Origin: Phycisphaerales bacterium
GTDB taxonomy: Bacteria > Planctomycetota > Phycisphaerae > Phycisphaerales > SM1A02
Direction of reading: 5' to 3'
Length of the DNA: 64,000 nt
Assembly: GCA_014238785.1 (NCBI GenBank)
Contig: JABAAL010000041.1
Coordinates: forward strand, 1 to 64,000
Within the stretch, counting starts at the first letter, position 1. Each line of letters begins with the position of its first letter. This document shows, piece after piece, positions 9,182 through 18,577 of this stretch. The notes below the pieces were generated by a model that was not told where the DNA came from, made no database searches, and worked only from the letters and a program-made list of their open reading frames with translations. The translations under genes were made by a program, and so were the position numbers.

Positions 9182-9841
9182 ATGAATGCAACAAATCCAT
9201 CCAGAATACTCATTACCGCTGGAGCCACACATGAATCTATGGATCTCGTACGATTCATAGGCAATAAATCTTCCGGTCAAGTTGGAGTTCTTCTGGGCTT
9301 AGCGGCTGCAAAATATGGCCATGACGTCACCCTACTTCTTGGGCCAGATAGCGTGACGCCAACGAGCCACCCTCGTCTTACAACCATACCATTTACCTCT
9401 GCAAGAGACCTATCAGCGAAGTTGCACGAATTGTGGCCCTCACATCGAATTCTCATTATGGCCGCAGCCGTTGCTGATTTCACCCCAAAGGGTGGCCAAA
9501 CAGAGGGGAAAATTCGGCGCGGAGATCCAATATCTCTTGAAATAGCCCCGACCAAGGACATAGTTGCAGGCTTGGCAAAAGAGGCAAGAGCCGACCAGCA
9601 TGTCATCTGCTTCGCACTAGAAGAATCCGAAGTGCTTGAAGAAGCCGCGATTGAAAAGATGAAACGCAAAAAAGTTGATGCTATTGTTGCAAACCCCTTT
9701 GAAACGATGAACGCAAAAACAATTACGGCTCAAATTTTCTGCAACGATGGAAGAAGACTCTCGCCACCGAAAGATATCCCTAAAAGTCATTTCGCAACTT
9801 GGCTCATCGAACATCTTGATGACATTCTTTCTGCAACATAA
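9182..9841 (+). CDS. coaB: Phosphopantothenoylcysteine synthetase, stand-alone CoaB
   Basis: 219 residues, matching only the C-terminal CoaB half of the usual Coa(BC)/Dfp fusion (about 400 residues). It couples cysteine to phosphopantothenate in coenzyme A synthesis. Visible CoaB motifs: ILITAGATHESMD (9-21) with GNKSSGQVG (28-36), MAAAVADF (93-100), KIRR...IAPTKDIV (110-128) and KVDAIVANPF (164-173). The flavin-dependent decarboxylase CoaC part is absent here and must be elsewhere. No purine-rich ribosome binding site precedes the ATG; the upstream bases are T/C-rich. It is divergent from the pilus cluster. CoaX at 33537 supplies an earlier step of the same pathway. Confidence 0.88.
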   Translation: MNATNPSRILITAGATHESMDLVRFIGNKSSGQVGVLLGLAAAKYGHDVTLLLGPDSVTPTSHPRLTTIPFTSARDLSAKLHELWPSHRILIMAAAVADFTPKGGQTEGKIRRGDPISLEIAPTKDIVAGLAKEARADQHVICFALEESEVLEEAAIEKMKRKKVDAIVANPFETMNAKTITAQIFCNDGRRLSPPKDIPKSHFATWLIEHLDDILSAT

Positions 9842-9865
9842 GCCGTCAACTTCACGCTAAAATGC

Positions 9866-11323
9866 TTGACTTTACTTATGCACCACACAAAACAATCTAA
9901 ACCTATCGCAGCAATATGCATACTCGCAGCACTTTTTATTTCTGCATGCTTAGGCGCGCACCTCTGGGGAGACACCAAAGCACATGATGCACATGAAGCG
10001 CACATGCCCCACCTTTGGTACATCGGAATCCTTCCCTTTATTGCAATTCTTGGATCCATTGCACTACTGCCCCTGTTAAACAAAACAAGGCACTGGTGGG
10101 AAAACAACCTGAACCGGTTTTTCGTAGCAATGCTTTGCGCTCTTGCGACTATCGTTTACATGGTTGCTACTTCGGGCGCTGAGTCGATTGGCCCGATGCT
10201 CGACCATGCAATTATGAAGGATTTTATTCCGTTCATTATTTTACTTTTCAGTTTGTATGTGATTAGCGGTGGCATTTATTTAAGTGGCGACCTTGCTGCT
10301 TCGCCGAAAATTAACACGACGTTCCTTGCAATTGGCGCAGGCATTGCCAGTTTCATAGGTACAACTGGCGCGAGCATGGTACTGATTCGCCCTCTTTTGA
10401 AAACGAATTCACAACGAAAATATAAGGTGCACACCATCGTTGTCTTTATTTTTCTCGTGAGTAATATTGGTGGAACACTTTTGCCCATCGGCGACCCGCC
10501 ATTATTCCTTGGCTATTTGCGCGGCGTCCCATTTATGTGGACGCTTGGTCTCTGGCCAATGTGGGCAACTGCATGCGCAATTCTTCTTGTTGTGTATTAC
10601 ATTTGGGATTCGATTCTCTATAAAAAAGAAACACCTAGCGACCACATCCGTGATGGGATGCAATCAGAGCCGCTTCGATTACGCGGTGGCATTAATTTCC
10701 TATGGATCGCTGGCATTGTTGCAACTGCTGCACTTGTAGATAGTGCAAAACCACTTGTTGGAACCGACTGGACTCCATTCCCCTACTGCCGCGAACTCCT
10801 CATGTTGTTCTTCGTGGGACTTTCATTACTCTCAACATCAAAAGCTATACATACGGCAAATAGTTTTACGTACGGCGCAATTCTTGAAGTTGGCGCGCTA
10901 TTTTCGGGCATTTTTATTGCGATGCAGGTGCCACTTGCCGTTCTTGAAGCAAGCGGCAAAACGATAACTGAATCTATGAACCAGCCATGGCAATTCTTCT
11001 GGTCAACTGGCACGCTCTCAAGTTTTCTGGACAACGCACCAACCTACGTTGTCTTCTTTAAACTTTCTCAATCATTGCCAGAGGGAGAAATGCTTGCGGT
11101 GAACGATGGAAGCGTGCCCGTTTTGCTCTTGATTGCAATAAGCTTAGGTTCCGTCTTTATGGGAGCCATGACGTATATTGGCAACGGTCCTAACTTTATG
11201 GTCAAAGCAATTGCAGAACAAGAAGGTATAGAAATGCCCTCTTTCTTTGGATTTATGTTCAAGTACAGTATTCCTGTATTAATTCCACTCTTTATTCTCA
11301 TCACAGTATTGTTCCTGCTTTAA
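9866..11323 (+). CDS. NhaD-type sodium:proton antiporter
   Basis: 485 residues from a TTG start; the ATG at 9878 is an alternative four codons later. About 12 hydrophobic segments span the protein, after a first segment that could be a cleavable or anchor helix (about 13-33). His-rich AHDAHEAHMPH lies just behind it. The family is the ion transporter superfamily (ArsB/NhaD); matching features are the SNIGGTLLPIGDPP loop (about 192-205), FLDNAPTYVVFF (about 389-400) and YIGNGPNFMVKAI (about 433-445). NhaD proteins exchange Na+ for H+ across the inner membrane. Substrate is inferred from family only. It is followed 13 bases later by a universal stress protein gene, probably in one transcript. 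Confidence 0.78.
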   Translation: MTLLMHHTKQSKPIAAICILAALFISACLGAHLWGDTKAHDAHEAHMPHLWYIGILPFIAILGSIALLPLLNKTRHWWENNLNRFFVAMLCALATIVYMVATSGAESIGPMLDHAIMKDFIPFIILLFSLYVISGGIYLSGDLAASPKINTTFLAIGAGIASFIGTTGASMVLIRPLLKTNSQRKYKVHTIVVFIFLVSNIGGTLLPIGDPPLFLGYLRGVPFMWTLGLWPMWATACAILLVVYYIWDSILYKKETPSDHIRDGMQSEPLRLRGGINFLWIAGIVATAALVDSAKPLVGTDWTPFPYCRELLMLFFVGLSLLSTSKAIHTANSFTYGAILEVGALFSGIFIAMQVPLAVLEASGKTITESMNQPWQFFWSTGTLSSFLDNAPTYVVFFKLSQSLPEGEMLAVNDGSVPVLLLIAISLGSVFMGAMTYIGNGPNFMVKAIAEQEGIEMPSFFGFMFKYSIPVLIPLFILITVLFLL

Positions 11324-11336
11324 GGATATCTAACAA

Positions 11337-12164
11337 ATGATTAAACGAATACTTGTCGCACTAAGCGGAACACCTTGTACATCTTCCGCAATTGCTCACA
11401 GCATTGAACTTGCAAAATTGCACAATGCTGCGTTAACTGGCGTTACTGTCTTTGACCCGGATCGCCTTCAAGACGTGGGACCAGTTCCACTCGGTGGTGC
11501 AACTGCCGCCCACGAACTAGGCGAGCATCGAATGGCGCTTGCTAAAGAACAAATAGAAGATTCCATCACTGAATTTGAAAAAGCTTGCTGTGATGCTGAA
11601 GTTAAGAACCGAGTTATTCGCGAAACTGGCGACAGCGCGAAATGCCTGCTTAATGATTGGCGATACCACGATCTCACCGTGATTGGTTTGCGTGGCTTGT
11701 TTGAATATGGCGTACTCCATGACCACGGCGATATAGTCCTTGATGTCATTGGCGATGGCCTACGACCTCTCCTTGCAGTTTCTGAGCAGTACCGCCCAAT
11801 TCAGTCAGCACTTGTTGCTTATGACGGATCGCCAATTGCGGCCAGAGCAATGAAGGCATTTTGCATGCTCGACATTTGGAAACCGATGCCAACGACTGTT
11901 GCTTGTTTCAAAGGACAAGACGGTGATGCAAATAGGCTACTTTCAGACGCAGAATCGTATCTAACGTCACATGCGATCCCAACAACAACAAAACGGATTG
12001 AAGAAAAACCACTAAACGCCATATTAGAAGAGATGTATGCGTGTAACGCTGACTTACTTGTCATTGGTGCTGCAAAACGTATCCGCCTAGGACGTAAATT
12101 ATTAGGCGACACTGCACGCTTTGCATTAGAAAATTCAACTCGCCCAATTTTCTTACACCACTAA
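11337..12164 (+). CDS. Universal stress protein, tandem UspA domains
   Basis: 275 residues with two UspA-like halves. The first opens MIKRILVALSGTPCTSSAIA, the second IQSALVAYDGSPIAARAMKAF near residue 149. The C-terminal motif DLLVIGAAKRIRLGRKLLGD (about 240-259) resembles the GxRGxxxxxxxLGS nucleotide-binding loop of UspA proteins, but the Gly-rich pattern is loose, so ATP binding is uncertain. AAGGA lies 11 bases before the ATG. Its position right behind the antiporter suggests a regulatory role on ion transport or pH stress, but that is inference. Confidence 0.85.
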   Translation: MIKRILVALSGTPCTSSAIAHSIELAKLHNAALTGVTVFDPDRLQDVGPVPLGGATAAHELGEHRMALAKEQIEDSITEFEKACCDAEVKNRVIRETGDSAKCLLNDWRYHDLTVIGLRGLFEYGVLHDHGDIVLDVIGDGLRPLLAVSEQYRPIQSALVAYDGSPIAARAMKAFCMLDIWKPMPTTVACFKGQDGDANRLLSDAESYLTSHAIPTTTKRIEEKPLNAILEEMYACNADLLVIGAAKRIRLGRKLLGDTARFALENSTRPIFLHH

Positions 12165-12179
12165 AGGTACAATTTAATT

Positions 12180-12374
12180 GTGATTATCATTAACGGCAAG
12201 GAACATCCCTTTACTACCACGACACTGCAAGAACTTCTTGTAGAGCGCAACCTTGCTATCGAAATCTGCGCCGTTGAAGTGAACTCTATATTAATCCCAC
12301 ATAAAGACCGTAACAAGCACCAGTTGCAAGATGGGGACAAGGTTGAAATTGTTTCTCTTGTTGGAGGAGGATAA
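12180..12374 (+). CDS. thiS: Sulfur carrier protein ThiS
   Basis: 64 residues with a GTG start. The ubiquitin-like beta-grasp protein starts [11 protein letters not shown], has the [10 protein letters not shown] helix, and ends with the Gly-Gly needed for adenylation and thiocarboxylate formation (VSLVGGG). ThiS carries the sulfur used by ThiG to make the thiazole part of thiamine. It lies 15 bases after the stress protein gene and 4 bases before thiG. No TPP riboswitch was recognised upstream. Confidence 0.93.
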   Translation: MIIINGKEHPFTTTTLQELLVERNLAIEICAVEVNSILIPHKDRNKHQLQDGDKVEIVSLVGGG

Positions 12375-12378
12375 AGAG

Positions 12379-13215
12379 ATGACAACGCAGAAAATACCAC
12401 CCCTTCAACTTCAAAGCATAACCCTTGCAAGTCGCCTCGTTGTTGGAACTGGGAAATATCCAGATTACGAAATTATGCAAACTGCACTTGAAGAAAGTGG
12501 CTGCAGCGCTGTCACAGTTGCCGTTCGAAGAGAACGCCTTGTCGATGACAAGGGGCGTTCCATTTTAGATTTTATCGATTGCGACAAGTACACAATTCTT
12601 CCAAATACTGCTGGGTGTTTTACTGCAATAGACGCAGTGCGAGTCGCAAGACTTGGGAGAGATATTTTGGAGCAACTCAATAACCCTGGAAGCAGTTGGG
12701 TAAAGTTAGAAGTACTAGGTGACAAAACTACACTGCTTCCTGATCCGGTTGGAACACTTGAAGCGTGCAAAGAACTTGTTGCAGATGGTTTTTCAGTAAT
12801 GTGTTACTCAAGCGACGATCCCATTATGGCTGCTCGCATTCGCGATGCTGGTGCAACATGTGTGATGCCCGCTGGTAGCCCAATTGGCACTGGTCGCGGC
12901 ATTGCAAATCCTTGCGCAATTAAACTATGTATCGATGTGCTAAAAGAGCCTGAACACGGCGGCGATCCTTTGTACCCAGTCATTGTTGATGCGGGTGTTG
13001 GCACGCCCAGCGATGTCACCATCGCAATGGAACTTGGTGCTGACGGCGTGCTGCTCAATACAGGTATAGCGCACGCAAAGAATCCAATCCAAATGGCTCG
13101 CGCGATGCGTCTTGCTTGCGACGCTGGATACCACGGTTTTCGTGCTGGCCGCATTCCTCGCAAACTCCACGCTTCTGCCTCCTCCCCATGGGACGGAACC
13201 ATCGCCGGCGAATAA
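12379..13215 (+). CDS. thiG: Thiazole synthase ThiG
   Basis: 278 residues starting [12 protein letters not shown]. The start is set by a strong ribosome binding site, GGAGGAGG at 12363-12370, which lies inside the last codons of thiS; earlier in-frame codons overlap thiS. The TIM-barrel enzyme joins deoxyxylulose phosphate, dehydroglycine and ThiS thiocarboxylate. Family motifs: [19 protein letters not shown] with the Schiff-base Lys (about residue 98), [13 protein letters not shown], and [12 protein letters not shown] with [14 protein letters not shown] for phosphate binding. Other thi genes (thiH/thiO, thiF, thiE) are not in the window. Confidence 0.95.
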   Translation: MTTQKIPPLQLQSITLASRLVVGTGKYPDYEIMQTALEESGCSAVTVAVRRERLVDDKGRSILDFIDCDKYTILPNTAGCFTAIDAVRVARLGRDILEQLNNPGSSWVKLEVLGDKTTLLPDPVGTLEACKELVADGFSVMCYSSDDPIMAARIRDAGATCVMPAGSPIGTGRGIANPCAIKLCIDVLKEPEHGGDPLYPVIVDAGVGTPSDVTIAMELGADGVLLNTGIAHAKNPIQMARAMRLACDAGYHGFRAGRIPRKLHASASSPWDGTIAGE

Positions 13216-13269
13216 ACTATTCAGCGGGTCGTTTTTTCATTTTGATAAATAATCAAGCCGTGGGATTGT

Positions 13270-14640
13270 TTAATGGTCCACGCGCGTGCCCAGAAAAACA
13301 GAAACCTCAGCGACGCGGGCAGTTACTTCGGATTCTGTTGAGGCTTCAAGATTTAGCCGAAGAAGTGGCTCAGTATTTGAAGCTCGCACATTGCACCACC
13401 ATTCTCCGCAATCAAGAGTCACCCCATCAAGACGATCGACAATCGCATCTGGAAAAGCAGCAAGAAGCATGGCCATCGCAGCATCCTTGTCCTGTGTTTC
13501 AAAGTTGATTTCGCCACTCTGGCAAAACGTTCTATGTGGAGAAATTTGCTCACTCATAGTTTGCTCACTCGTTGCAATGGCACTAAGTACCGCTGCAAAT
13601 GCCATTGCACCACTATCCGCATAAAAATTGTCCCGAAAGTAAAAATGACCAGATAGTTCACCACCAAATGAAGCATCATGCTCAGCCATAGCTTGCTTCA
13701 TAAAGACATGCCCAACGCGGCTCTTCACCGGCAGGCCGCCTGCTTTCTCAATCGCATGCGAAACCGCATGACTTGAACGCAAGTCAAAAACAATCGAGCC
13801 CTTGTCCTCATTTCTTAAAAACTTCGGAGCAAGCCAAGCTGTCACGAGATCGCAACCGACAATGTTTCCAAGTTCATCGACAACCATGCAACGATCGGCG
13901 TCGCCATCGAAACAAATTCCAAGATGACACCCACCTTCCTTCACCGCATCAATTGTTTGCCTCAAGTTAGCATCGACAAGAGGATTCGGCTCATGCACAA
14001 ACACACCCTTGTCATTCTCGAAATTAATCTCAATTAATTCCAACCCCTTCACGCCACGGAACAACTTGGGAACCATCGTTCCAGCCATTCCGTTTGAGGC
14101 ATCAATAGCTGCCTTAATGATAACTTCACCTGATTGAATCTTTGGGTCAAGATATGTAAAAACATGTGCGCGGTATTGCTCCCATAACTCTTCACAACGC
14201 TCTGAACCTCGAACTACCCCAATCGTTGGACCGTCACAATCATTGGACATCGCTTCTATCTTTTCAAGACCCGTCCCCATCCCAACCGGTTTGGCTTTTG
14301 CTCGACATATTTTGAATCCATTGTATTGAATTGGATTATGCGAGGCAGTCGTTTGAATCCCGCCAATCGCTCCAAGATAGTTCACAGCAAATGCAATGAA
14401 AGGCGTATCGACCAAACCAACATCAACAACATCCGCGCCTGAAGAAAGGATACCCTCTTTCAATGCTTCAACAAGCGAAGGCGAACTTGGGCGCATGTCA
14501 TGCCCCACAACGATTGCACCCTTTCCATCTGACTCCGACAATAATAGACGCCCCGCAGCTAAGCCTATTTTCCGTGCTATGTTTTCATCAAGCGGTTCTG
14601 GATAAACCGCACGAACATCGTAAGCTTTAAAAACTGTCAT
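13270..14640 (-). CDS. Phosphomannomutase/phosphoglucomutase
   Basis: 456 residues from MTVFKAYDVRAVYPEPLDE; an ATG five codons upstream is also possible. Alpha-D-phosphohexomutase with four domains. Catalytic phosphoserine loop TASHNP at 98-103 (Ser100), metal loop DGDADR at 245-250, sugar-binding GGELSGHFYF near 325, and a C-terminal phosphate-binding loop VRASNTEPLLRL. It interconverts hexose 1- and 6-phosphates for polysaccharide precursors. Motifs do not tell mannose from glucose specificity. It is convergent with thiG and lies 21 bases beyond the helicase gene on the same strand. Confidence 0.92.
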   Translation of the reverse strand: MTVFKAYDVRAVYPEPLDENIARKIGLAAGRLLLSESDGKGAIVVGHDMRPSSPSLVEALKEGILSSGADVVDVGLVDTPFIAFAVNYLGAIGGIQTTASHNPIQYNGFKICRAKAKPVGMGTGLEKIEAMSNDCDGPTIGVVRGSERCEELWEQYRAHVFTYLDPKIQSGEVIIKAAIDASNGMAGTMVPKLFRGVKGLELIEINFENDKGVFVHEPNPLVDANLRQTIDAVKEGGCHLGICFDGDADRCMVVDELGNIVGCDLVTAWLAPKFLRNEDKGSIVFDLRSSHAVSHAIEKAGGLPVKSRVGHVFMKQAMAEHDASFGGELSGHFYFRDNFYADSGAMAFAAVLSAIATSEQTMSEQISPHRTFCQSGEINFETQDKDAAMAMLLAAFPDAIVDRLDGVTLDCGEWWCNVRASNTEPLLRLNLEASTESEVTARVAEVSVFLGTRVDH

Positions 14641-14661
14641 GCGAGCATCATACACGCACAG

Positions 14662-16671
14662 TCAAAAGCAATCCTCTGTCGCAAGGTCAACAACCTCAAC
14701 ACCCTCGGGCAGTGCTGACAAAAAAGCACGACCATAAAATTTCCGAACAACTCTAGAGTCAAGGATCGAAACATCACCCTTGTCATCCCCTGATCGAATC
14801 AACCTACCAATTCCTTGGCGAAAACGAATAACTGCCCTTGGCAATTGATCCTTCATAAATGGGTTCTCGCCTGTTGCTTTGATTATTTCTTGACGTGCTT
14901 CAACAAGTGGACGATCTGGAACATCAAAAGGCAATCGAGTAATAATCACGTTCCGTAAATTATGTCCTCGAACATCAACCCCTTGCCAAAAACTTGATGT
15001 TCCAAACAGCACCGCTCGCTCGTCTTCTCTAAATTGCTCTAGTAGAGAGGTTCGCGTAATCTTTGAACCATGCTCTAAAAAAGTCAAACCTTTGCCTTCA
15101 ATTTCATCTCGCGCAAAACCCGCAACCTTTTCAAGGAGACGATAACTGGTGAATAACACAAACGCTCCCCCTTGTGTCCTTCCTACCAAATCGACAATTC
15201 TGTCCGCGAGTCGCTGTGCATATTCTGCATGTGACGGTTCTGGCATGGAAGAATCTACCCATGCACGCATTTGCCTTGGATAATCGAATGGACTACCTAA
15301 CTGTAATTCAACTGCATCTTCACAGCCAAGACGGGATTTCATAAGTGAAAAATCACCGCCTCCAGTAGCGAGTGTTGCTGAAGTTAATACCACCGTTTGC
15401 TCACCCTCAAAGAGGTTCGACTGTAACAACGATGAAACATCAACTGCCATAGACTTCAACACTGGCTTTGCCGCTGTTGCAGCCTTCGCTTGACTTGGGA
15501 CACCTTCTACTGCATACACACAACCTGACCGACTTTGCGCCAGCAGCGAAGAACACGCACCCCCCATGTCCATGGCACGCAGAGCAAACCCTCCAGCTTC
15601 TATCGCCTCTGCATCATCGTCAAGTGACTCACGTAATAAAGAAAGATGTTTTCCCAATTCCAACAACGGACCACTTAAGGAATCTTCGACAACTGCTGGT
15701 GTAGAGACTCGCCCATTAGATGGAGCAAAATCTAATTTCCATTGCACAAGCGTATCAAAAAAAGTTTGCGATTGCTCTCGACAATGATGCACTAAATCAA
15801 CGCACTGGGATAGCAATTCCGTTTTATTTCCCTTCGCCGCAAGCAAATGCAAAAATCCCTTTGTCATACGTTTTTTCGATACTGGTAAAAGAGATCGAAA
15901 AAAGTACTCAACTTGATTTTCCGAAATCGAATCACCAAAATGATCTGCAGCAACATCCTCTATAGCATGCGCCTCATCAAAAATCACGTGGTCATAACGT
16001 GGAAGAAAACCCGCACCACGCATGCGGAGTGCAAGGTCAGAAAAGAAAAGCGCATGATTACAAACAAGCAAATTCCCGCGCTCCATCGAACGGCGTGCTT
16101 TTTGGTAAAAACAATCTTCGTACGTAGGGCATTTTCTACCCAAACATCGACTTCCATCGCTCTTCGCTAATTCCCACACATCACCACGAGGCAAAAAAGG
16201 TAATGAAGATTTTGAACCATCTACTGTTGCCTGTACCCACTGTTCAATTTCAGCAAGTTGCTCAATACCTTTCGAATCATGCAACAACGTTGCCCTTTGG
16301 GATTGTGCTCTTCGAAGCCGCCTTAATGAAACATAGTTTGCCCTACCCTTTACCAATACCGTTTCAAACCCACCACCAAATGCGTCGTGCAAAATTGGGG
16401 CATCATGCTGCACAATCTGTTCTTGCAGCGTGATGGTATTTGTCGAAACGACTACCGTCTCACCATGATCAACAATTCTTCGAATTGCAGGAACAAGGTA
16501 GCCAAAAGATTTTCCTACGCCAGTTCCTGCTTCAACAAGAAGTTGACCTTTTGACTCAAGTGCATTTGCAACTGCTTCAGCCATCTCTACTTGTTGCTGC
16601 CTTGGCTCCCACTCTTTCAAGACTTTACTAAGAGGTCCGCCATCTGTAAACATGGGCTCTGTCTTAATCAA
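14662..16671 (-). CDS. dinG: DinG-family ATP-dependent DNA helicase
   Basis: 669 residues of the XPD/DinG superfamily 2 type. Walker A EAGTGVGKS (47-55), an iron-sulfur cluster region with CLGRKCPTYEDC plus a later VCNHALFF, Walker B VIFDEAHAIED, and C-terminal motifs VLTSATLATGG, FGTSSFWQGVDV and QGIGRLIRS. Such enzymes unwind DNA 5' to 3' and act in repair and on R-loops. The start overlaps the rsmG stop by 4 bases, and the gene is the penultimate one of the mrdA-rodA-rsmG-dinG run. Confidence 0.9.
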   Translation of the reverse strand: MIKTEPMFTDGGPLSKVLKEWEPRQQQVEMAEAVANALESKGQLLVEAGTGVGKSFGYLVPAIRRIVDHGETVVVSTNTITLQEQIVQHDAPILHDAFGGGFETVLVKGRANYVSLRRLRRAQSQRATLLHDSKGIEQLAEIEQWVQATVDGSKSSLPFLPRGDVWELAKSDGSRCLGRKCPTYEDCFYQKARRSMERGNLLVCNHALFFSDLALRMRGAGFLPRYDHVIFDEAHAIEDVAADHFGDSISENQVEYFFRSLLPVSKKRMTKGFLHLLAAKGNKTELLSQCVDLVHHCREQSQTFFDTLVQWKLDFAPSNGRVSTPAVVEDSLSGPLLELGKHLSLLRESLDDDAEAIEAGGFALRAMDMGGACSSLLAQSRSGCVYAVEGVPSQAKAATAAKPVLKSMAVDVSSLLQSNLFEGEQTVVLTSATLATGGGDFSLMKSRLGCEDAVELQLGSPFDYPRQMRAWVDSSMPEPSHAEYAQRLADRIVDLVGRTQGGAFVLFTSYRLLEKVAGFARDEIEGKGLTFLEHGSKITRTSLLEQFREDERAVLFGTSSFWQGVDVRGHNLRNVIITRLPFDVPDRPLVEARQEIIKATGENPFMKDQLPRAVIRFRQGIGRLIRSGDDKGDVSILDSRVVRKFYGRAFLSALPEGVEVVDLATEDCF

Positions 16672-17399
16672 CGTTTCTCGCCCTTGCCAATTGGCATCCG
16701 TTTTGGCTCGCCTGCTAAGCGTGGATATTTCTTAGGCGTGGCTTCATTCTTTCTAATCGTTAATACCGTCCCCGTTGTCGTTCGCACACTCGATTCTACT
16801 TCCGCCTTTAAAACGTGCAAAGCCTTTCTTGCCTCTTCTACTTCAATCGGCGCACGTTCTCCTTTAATAGCAAGCACAACCCCGTCAATTTTTGCAAATG
16901 GAATTGTCAGCTCTAACAGTACATTTAAAGGACCAACCGCCCTTGCAATAACCGCATCAGCTATGCCACGAAAACCACCATCCTTCGTTGAAAGATTTTC
17001 TGCACGCTCAGCAATGACAGTAACATTATCCAAACCTAATTGTTCAACCGCATCCGACAAAAACAACGCTTTTTTGCGCGTCGTTTCAACAAGCGTAAAC
17101 GTTACGTCCGGAAGTGTGATTGCCAAAGGTATCCCGGGCAACCCTCCGCCACTGCCTACATCAACCACATGCTGAGCACCTTCTTTGACAAGCGTTGGAA
17201 TCAACGAGAGCGAATCAAGAATATGTTTCGTCCATGCTTCTTCCGGCTCTTTAATACCGGTCAAATTAAATTGCTTGTTTGTTTCAAGTAATAAGTCGAG
17301 GTAGTTTGCAAGTTGTTGCACATCTCCTTCGTCAAATTCAATTCCTAAATCAGCAATGAGCGCTTTAAAATTTTCGGGCAGTTGGGTAATTGATGGCAC
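16668..17399 (-). CDS. rsmG: 16S rRNA m7G527 methyltransferase RsmG
   Basis: 243 residues. Rossmann methyltransferase with the SAM-binding stretch VVDVGSGGGLPGIPLAI (about 79-95), preceded by the RsmG signature FNLTGIKEPEEAWTKHILDS and followed by TLVETTRKKALFL. It methylates G527 of 16S rRNA. It usually sits near gidA/parA; here it is wedged between rodA (one-base overlap of stop and start) and a DinG helicase gene (4-base overlap). Confidence 0.93.
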   Translation of the reverse strand: MPSITQLPENFKALIADLGIEFDEGDVQQLANYLDLLLETNKQFNLTGIKEPEEAWTKHILDSLSLIPTLVKEGAQHVVDVGSGGGLPGIPLAITLPDVTFTLVETTRKKALFLSDAVEQLGLDNVTVIAERAENLSTKDGGFRGIADAVIARAVGPLNVLLELTIPFAKIDGVVLAIKGERAPIEVEEARKALHVLKAEVESSVRTTTGTVLTIRKNEATPKKYPRLAGEPKRMPIGKGEKR

Positions 17400-18577
17400 T
17401 ACATCGTTCCTTCATCTGTAAAACTAAACCCTTCTCGGGTCATAACTGGGTCTCTTCGCATAGCAATGCCGAACAGGATACCCGCCATCAGCCACGCCAC
17501 CACCAAACTTGAACCTCCTGCACTAATAAAAGGCAAAGTTAATCCAGTAATTGGCGCAAGCCCGATCACCATCGCTGTGTTTATGATCATCTGTGAGAGC
17601 AGCATCGTCGTAAGACCAACAGCAACTAACCTTGGAAACGGATCTTTACAACCAAGAGATGCACCAATCCCACCAAGCCCGAGCACCATATATAAGACCC
17701 AGGTTCCAAGTGCACCAAACATCCCCCAGCGTAAACCGATTACGGCAAACACCATGTCATTGTGCTCTTCTGGAAGATGATTCGCTCGTAATAACTGTTC
17801 TGCCTCAACCTTGCCTACACCTGTAAGTTGCCCAGCACCAATCAGCGTCATCGCGCGCGCGCCTTGATAACCACTTGTTTGTTCGTACCTATCATCTCCC
17901 TGGATTTGGGCAATCAGCGCATCAATACGAGCTATTTGATGCGGGCGCAATATTGGATACATTGAGCCAGCAGCAACAAGTGCAAGCAATGCAATCGACA
18001 AGAGATGTTTATACTTCGCCCCAGCAGTAATGAGCATTGCTATCAATGCAGGAATAAACAACATCGCAGTTCCCAAGTCTGGCTCTAGAAGAATAAAGAA
18101 CATCGGAGGAAGTGCGACACAAAGCGCAACAACTAAGCCGCCGAAACTTCGATACTGTTCTTTGTATCTCAAGTGCGATGCAAGCGCGAGAACAAACGCA
18201 ATCTTCAATAGTTCAGACGGCTGAAAATCTGTTACCCCTACATTAATCCAGCGCCGAGCTCCATTTCTTGGGTGCACTATAAAATCTGGCACAAACGGAA
18301 TGAGCAAGAACAATAACAAAAGCAATCCACCAGTATATAACCACCAACTTGATTGACGCAACCGTCGGTGTGGAATAAATGCGACTGCAAAGGCAGCAAC
18401 AATTCCAATTGCTCCAAGTTGCATCTGGCGTATCGCTAAGGCTGGTCTTGTTGTATCTATTGCTTCAACGCCAAACAAAGACAAAAGGAGTGCTGCAAAC
18501 ACAACGAGCCAACCAGCGTGGAGGTTACGCGTTGCAGATAAATGTAATTGCCTTGTTGCCTTTGTTCGTAAACTCAT
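17399..18577 (-). CDS. rodA: SEDS peptidoglycan glycosyltransferase RodA
   Basis: 392 residues with about 10 membrane helices. Family motifs: NGARRWINVG (105-114) with FQPSELLKIAF, EEHNDMVFAVIGLRWG including the conserved Asp, and PFISAGGSSLV near the C-terminus. RodA polymerises glycan strands together with its partner PBP2, which is encoded directly upstream and overlaps by 4 bases. This pair implies peptidoglycan wall elongation, notable because the group was long debated as wall-less. Confidence 0.93.
   Translation of the reverse strand: MSLRTKATRQLHLSATRNLHAGWLVVFAALLLSLFGVEAIDTTRPALAIRQMQLGAIGIVAAFAVAFIPHRRLRQSSWWLYTGGLLLLLFLLIPFVPDFIVHPRNGARRWINVGVTDFQPSELLKIAFVLALASHLRYKEQYRSFGGLVVALCVALPPMFFILLEPDLGTAMLFIPALIAMLITAGAKYKHLLSIALLALVAAGSMYPILRPHQIARIDALIAQIQGDDRYEQTSGYQGARAMTLIGAGQLTGVGKVEAEQLLRANHLPEEHNDMVFAVIGLRWGMFGALGTWVLYMVLGLGGIGASLGCKDPFPRLVAVGLTTMLLSQMIINTAMVIGLAPITGLTLPFISAGGSSLVVAWLMAGILFGIAMRRDPVMTREGFSFTDEGTM

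Noticed and set aside
12165-12180. TPP riboswitch ahead of thiS
   Set aside because: Only 15 bases separate thiS from the stress protein gene; no THI-box sequence was seen there or before 11337.
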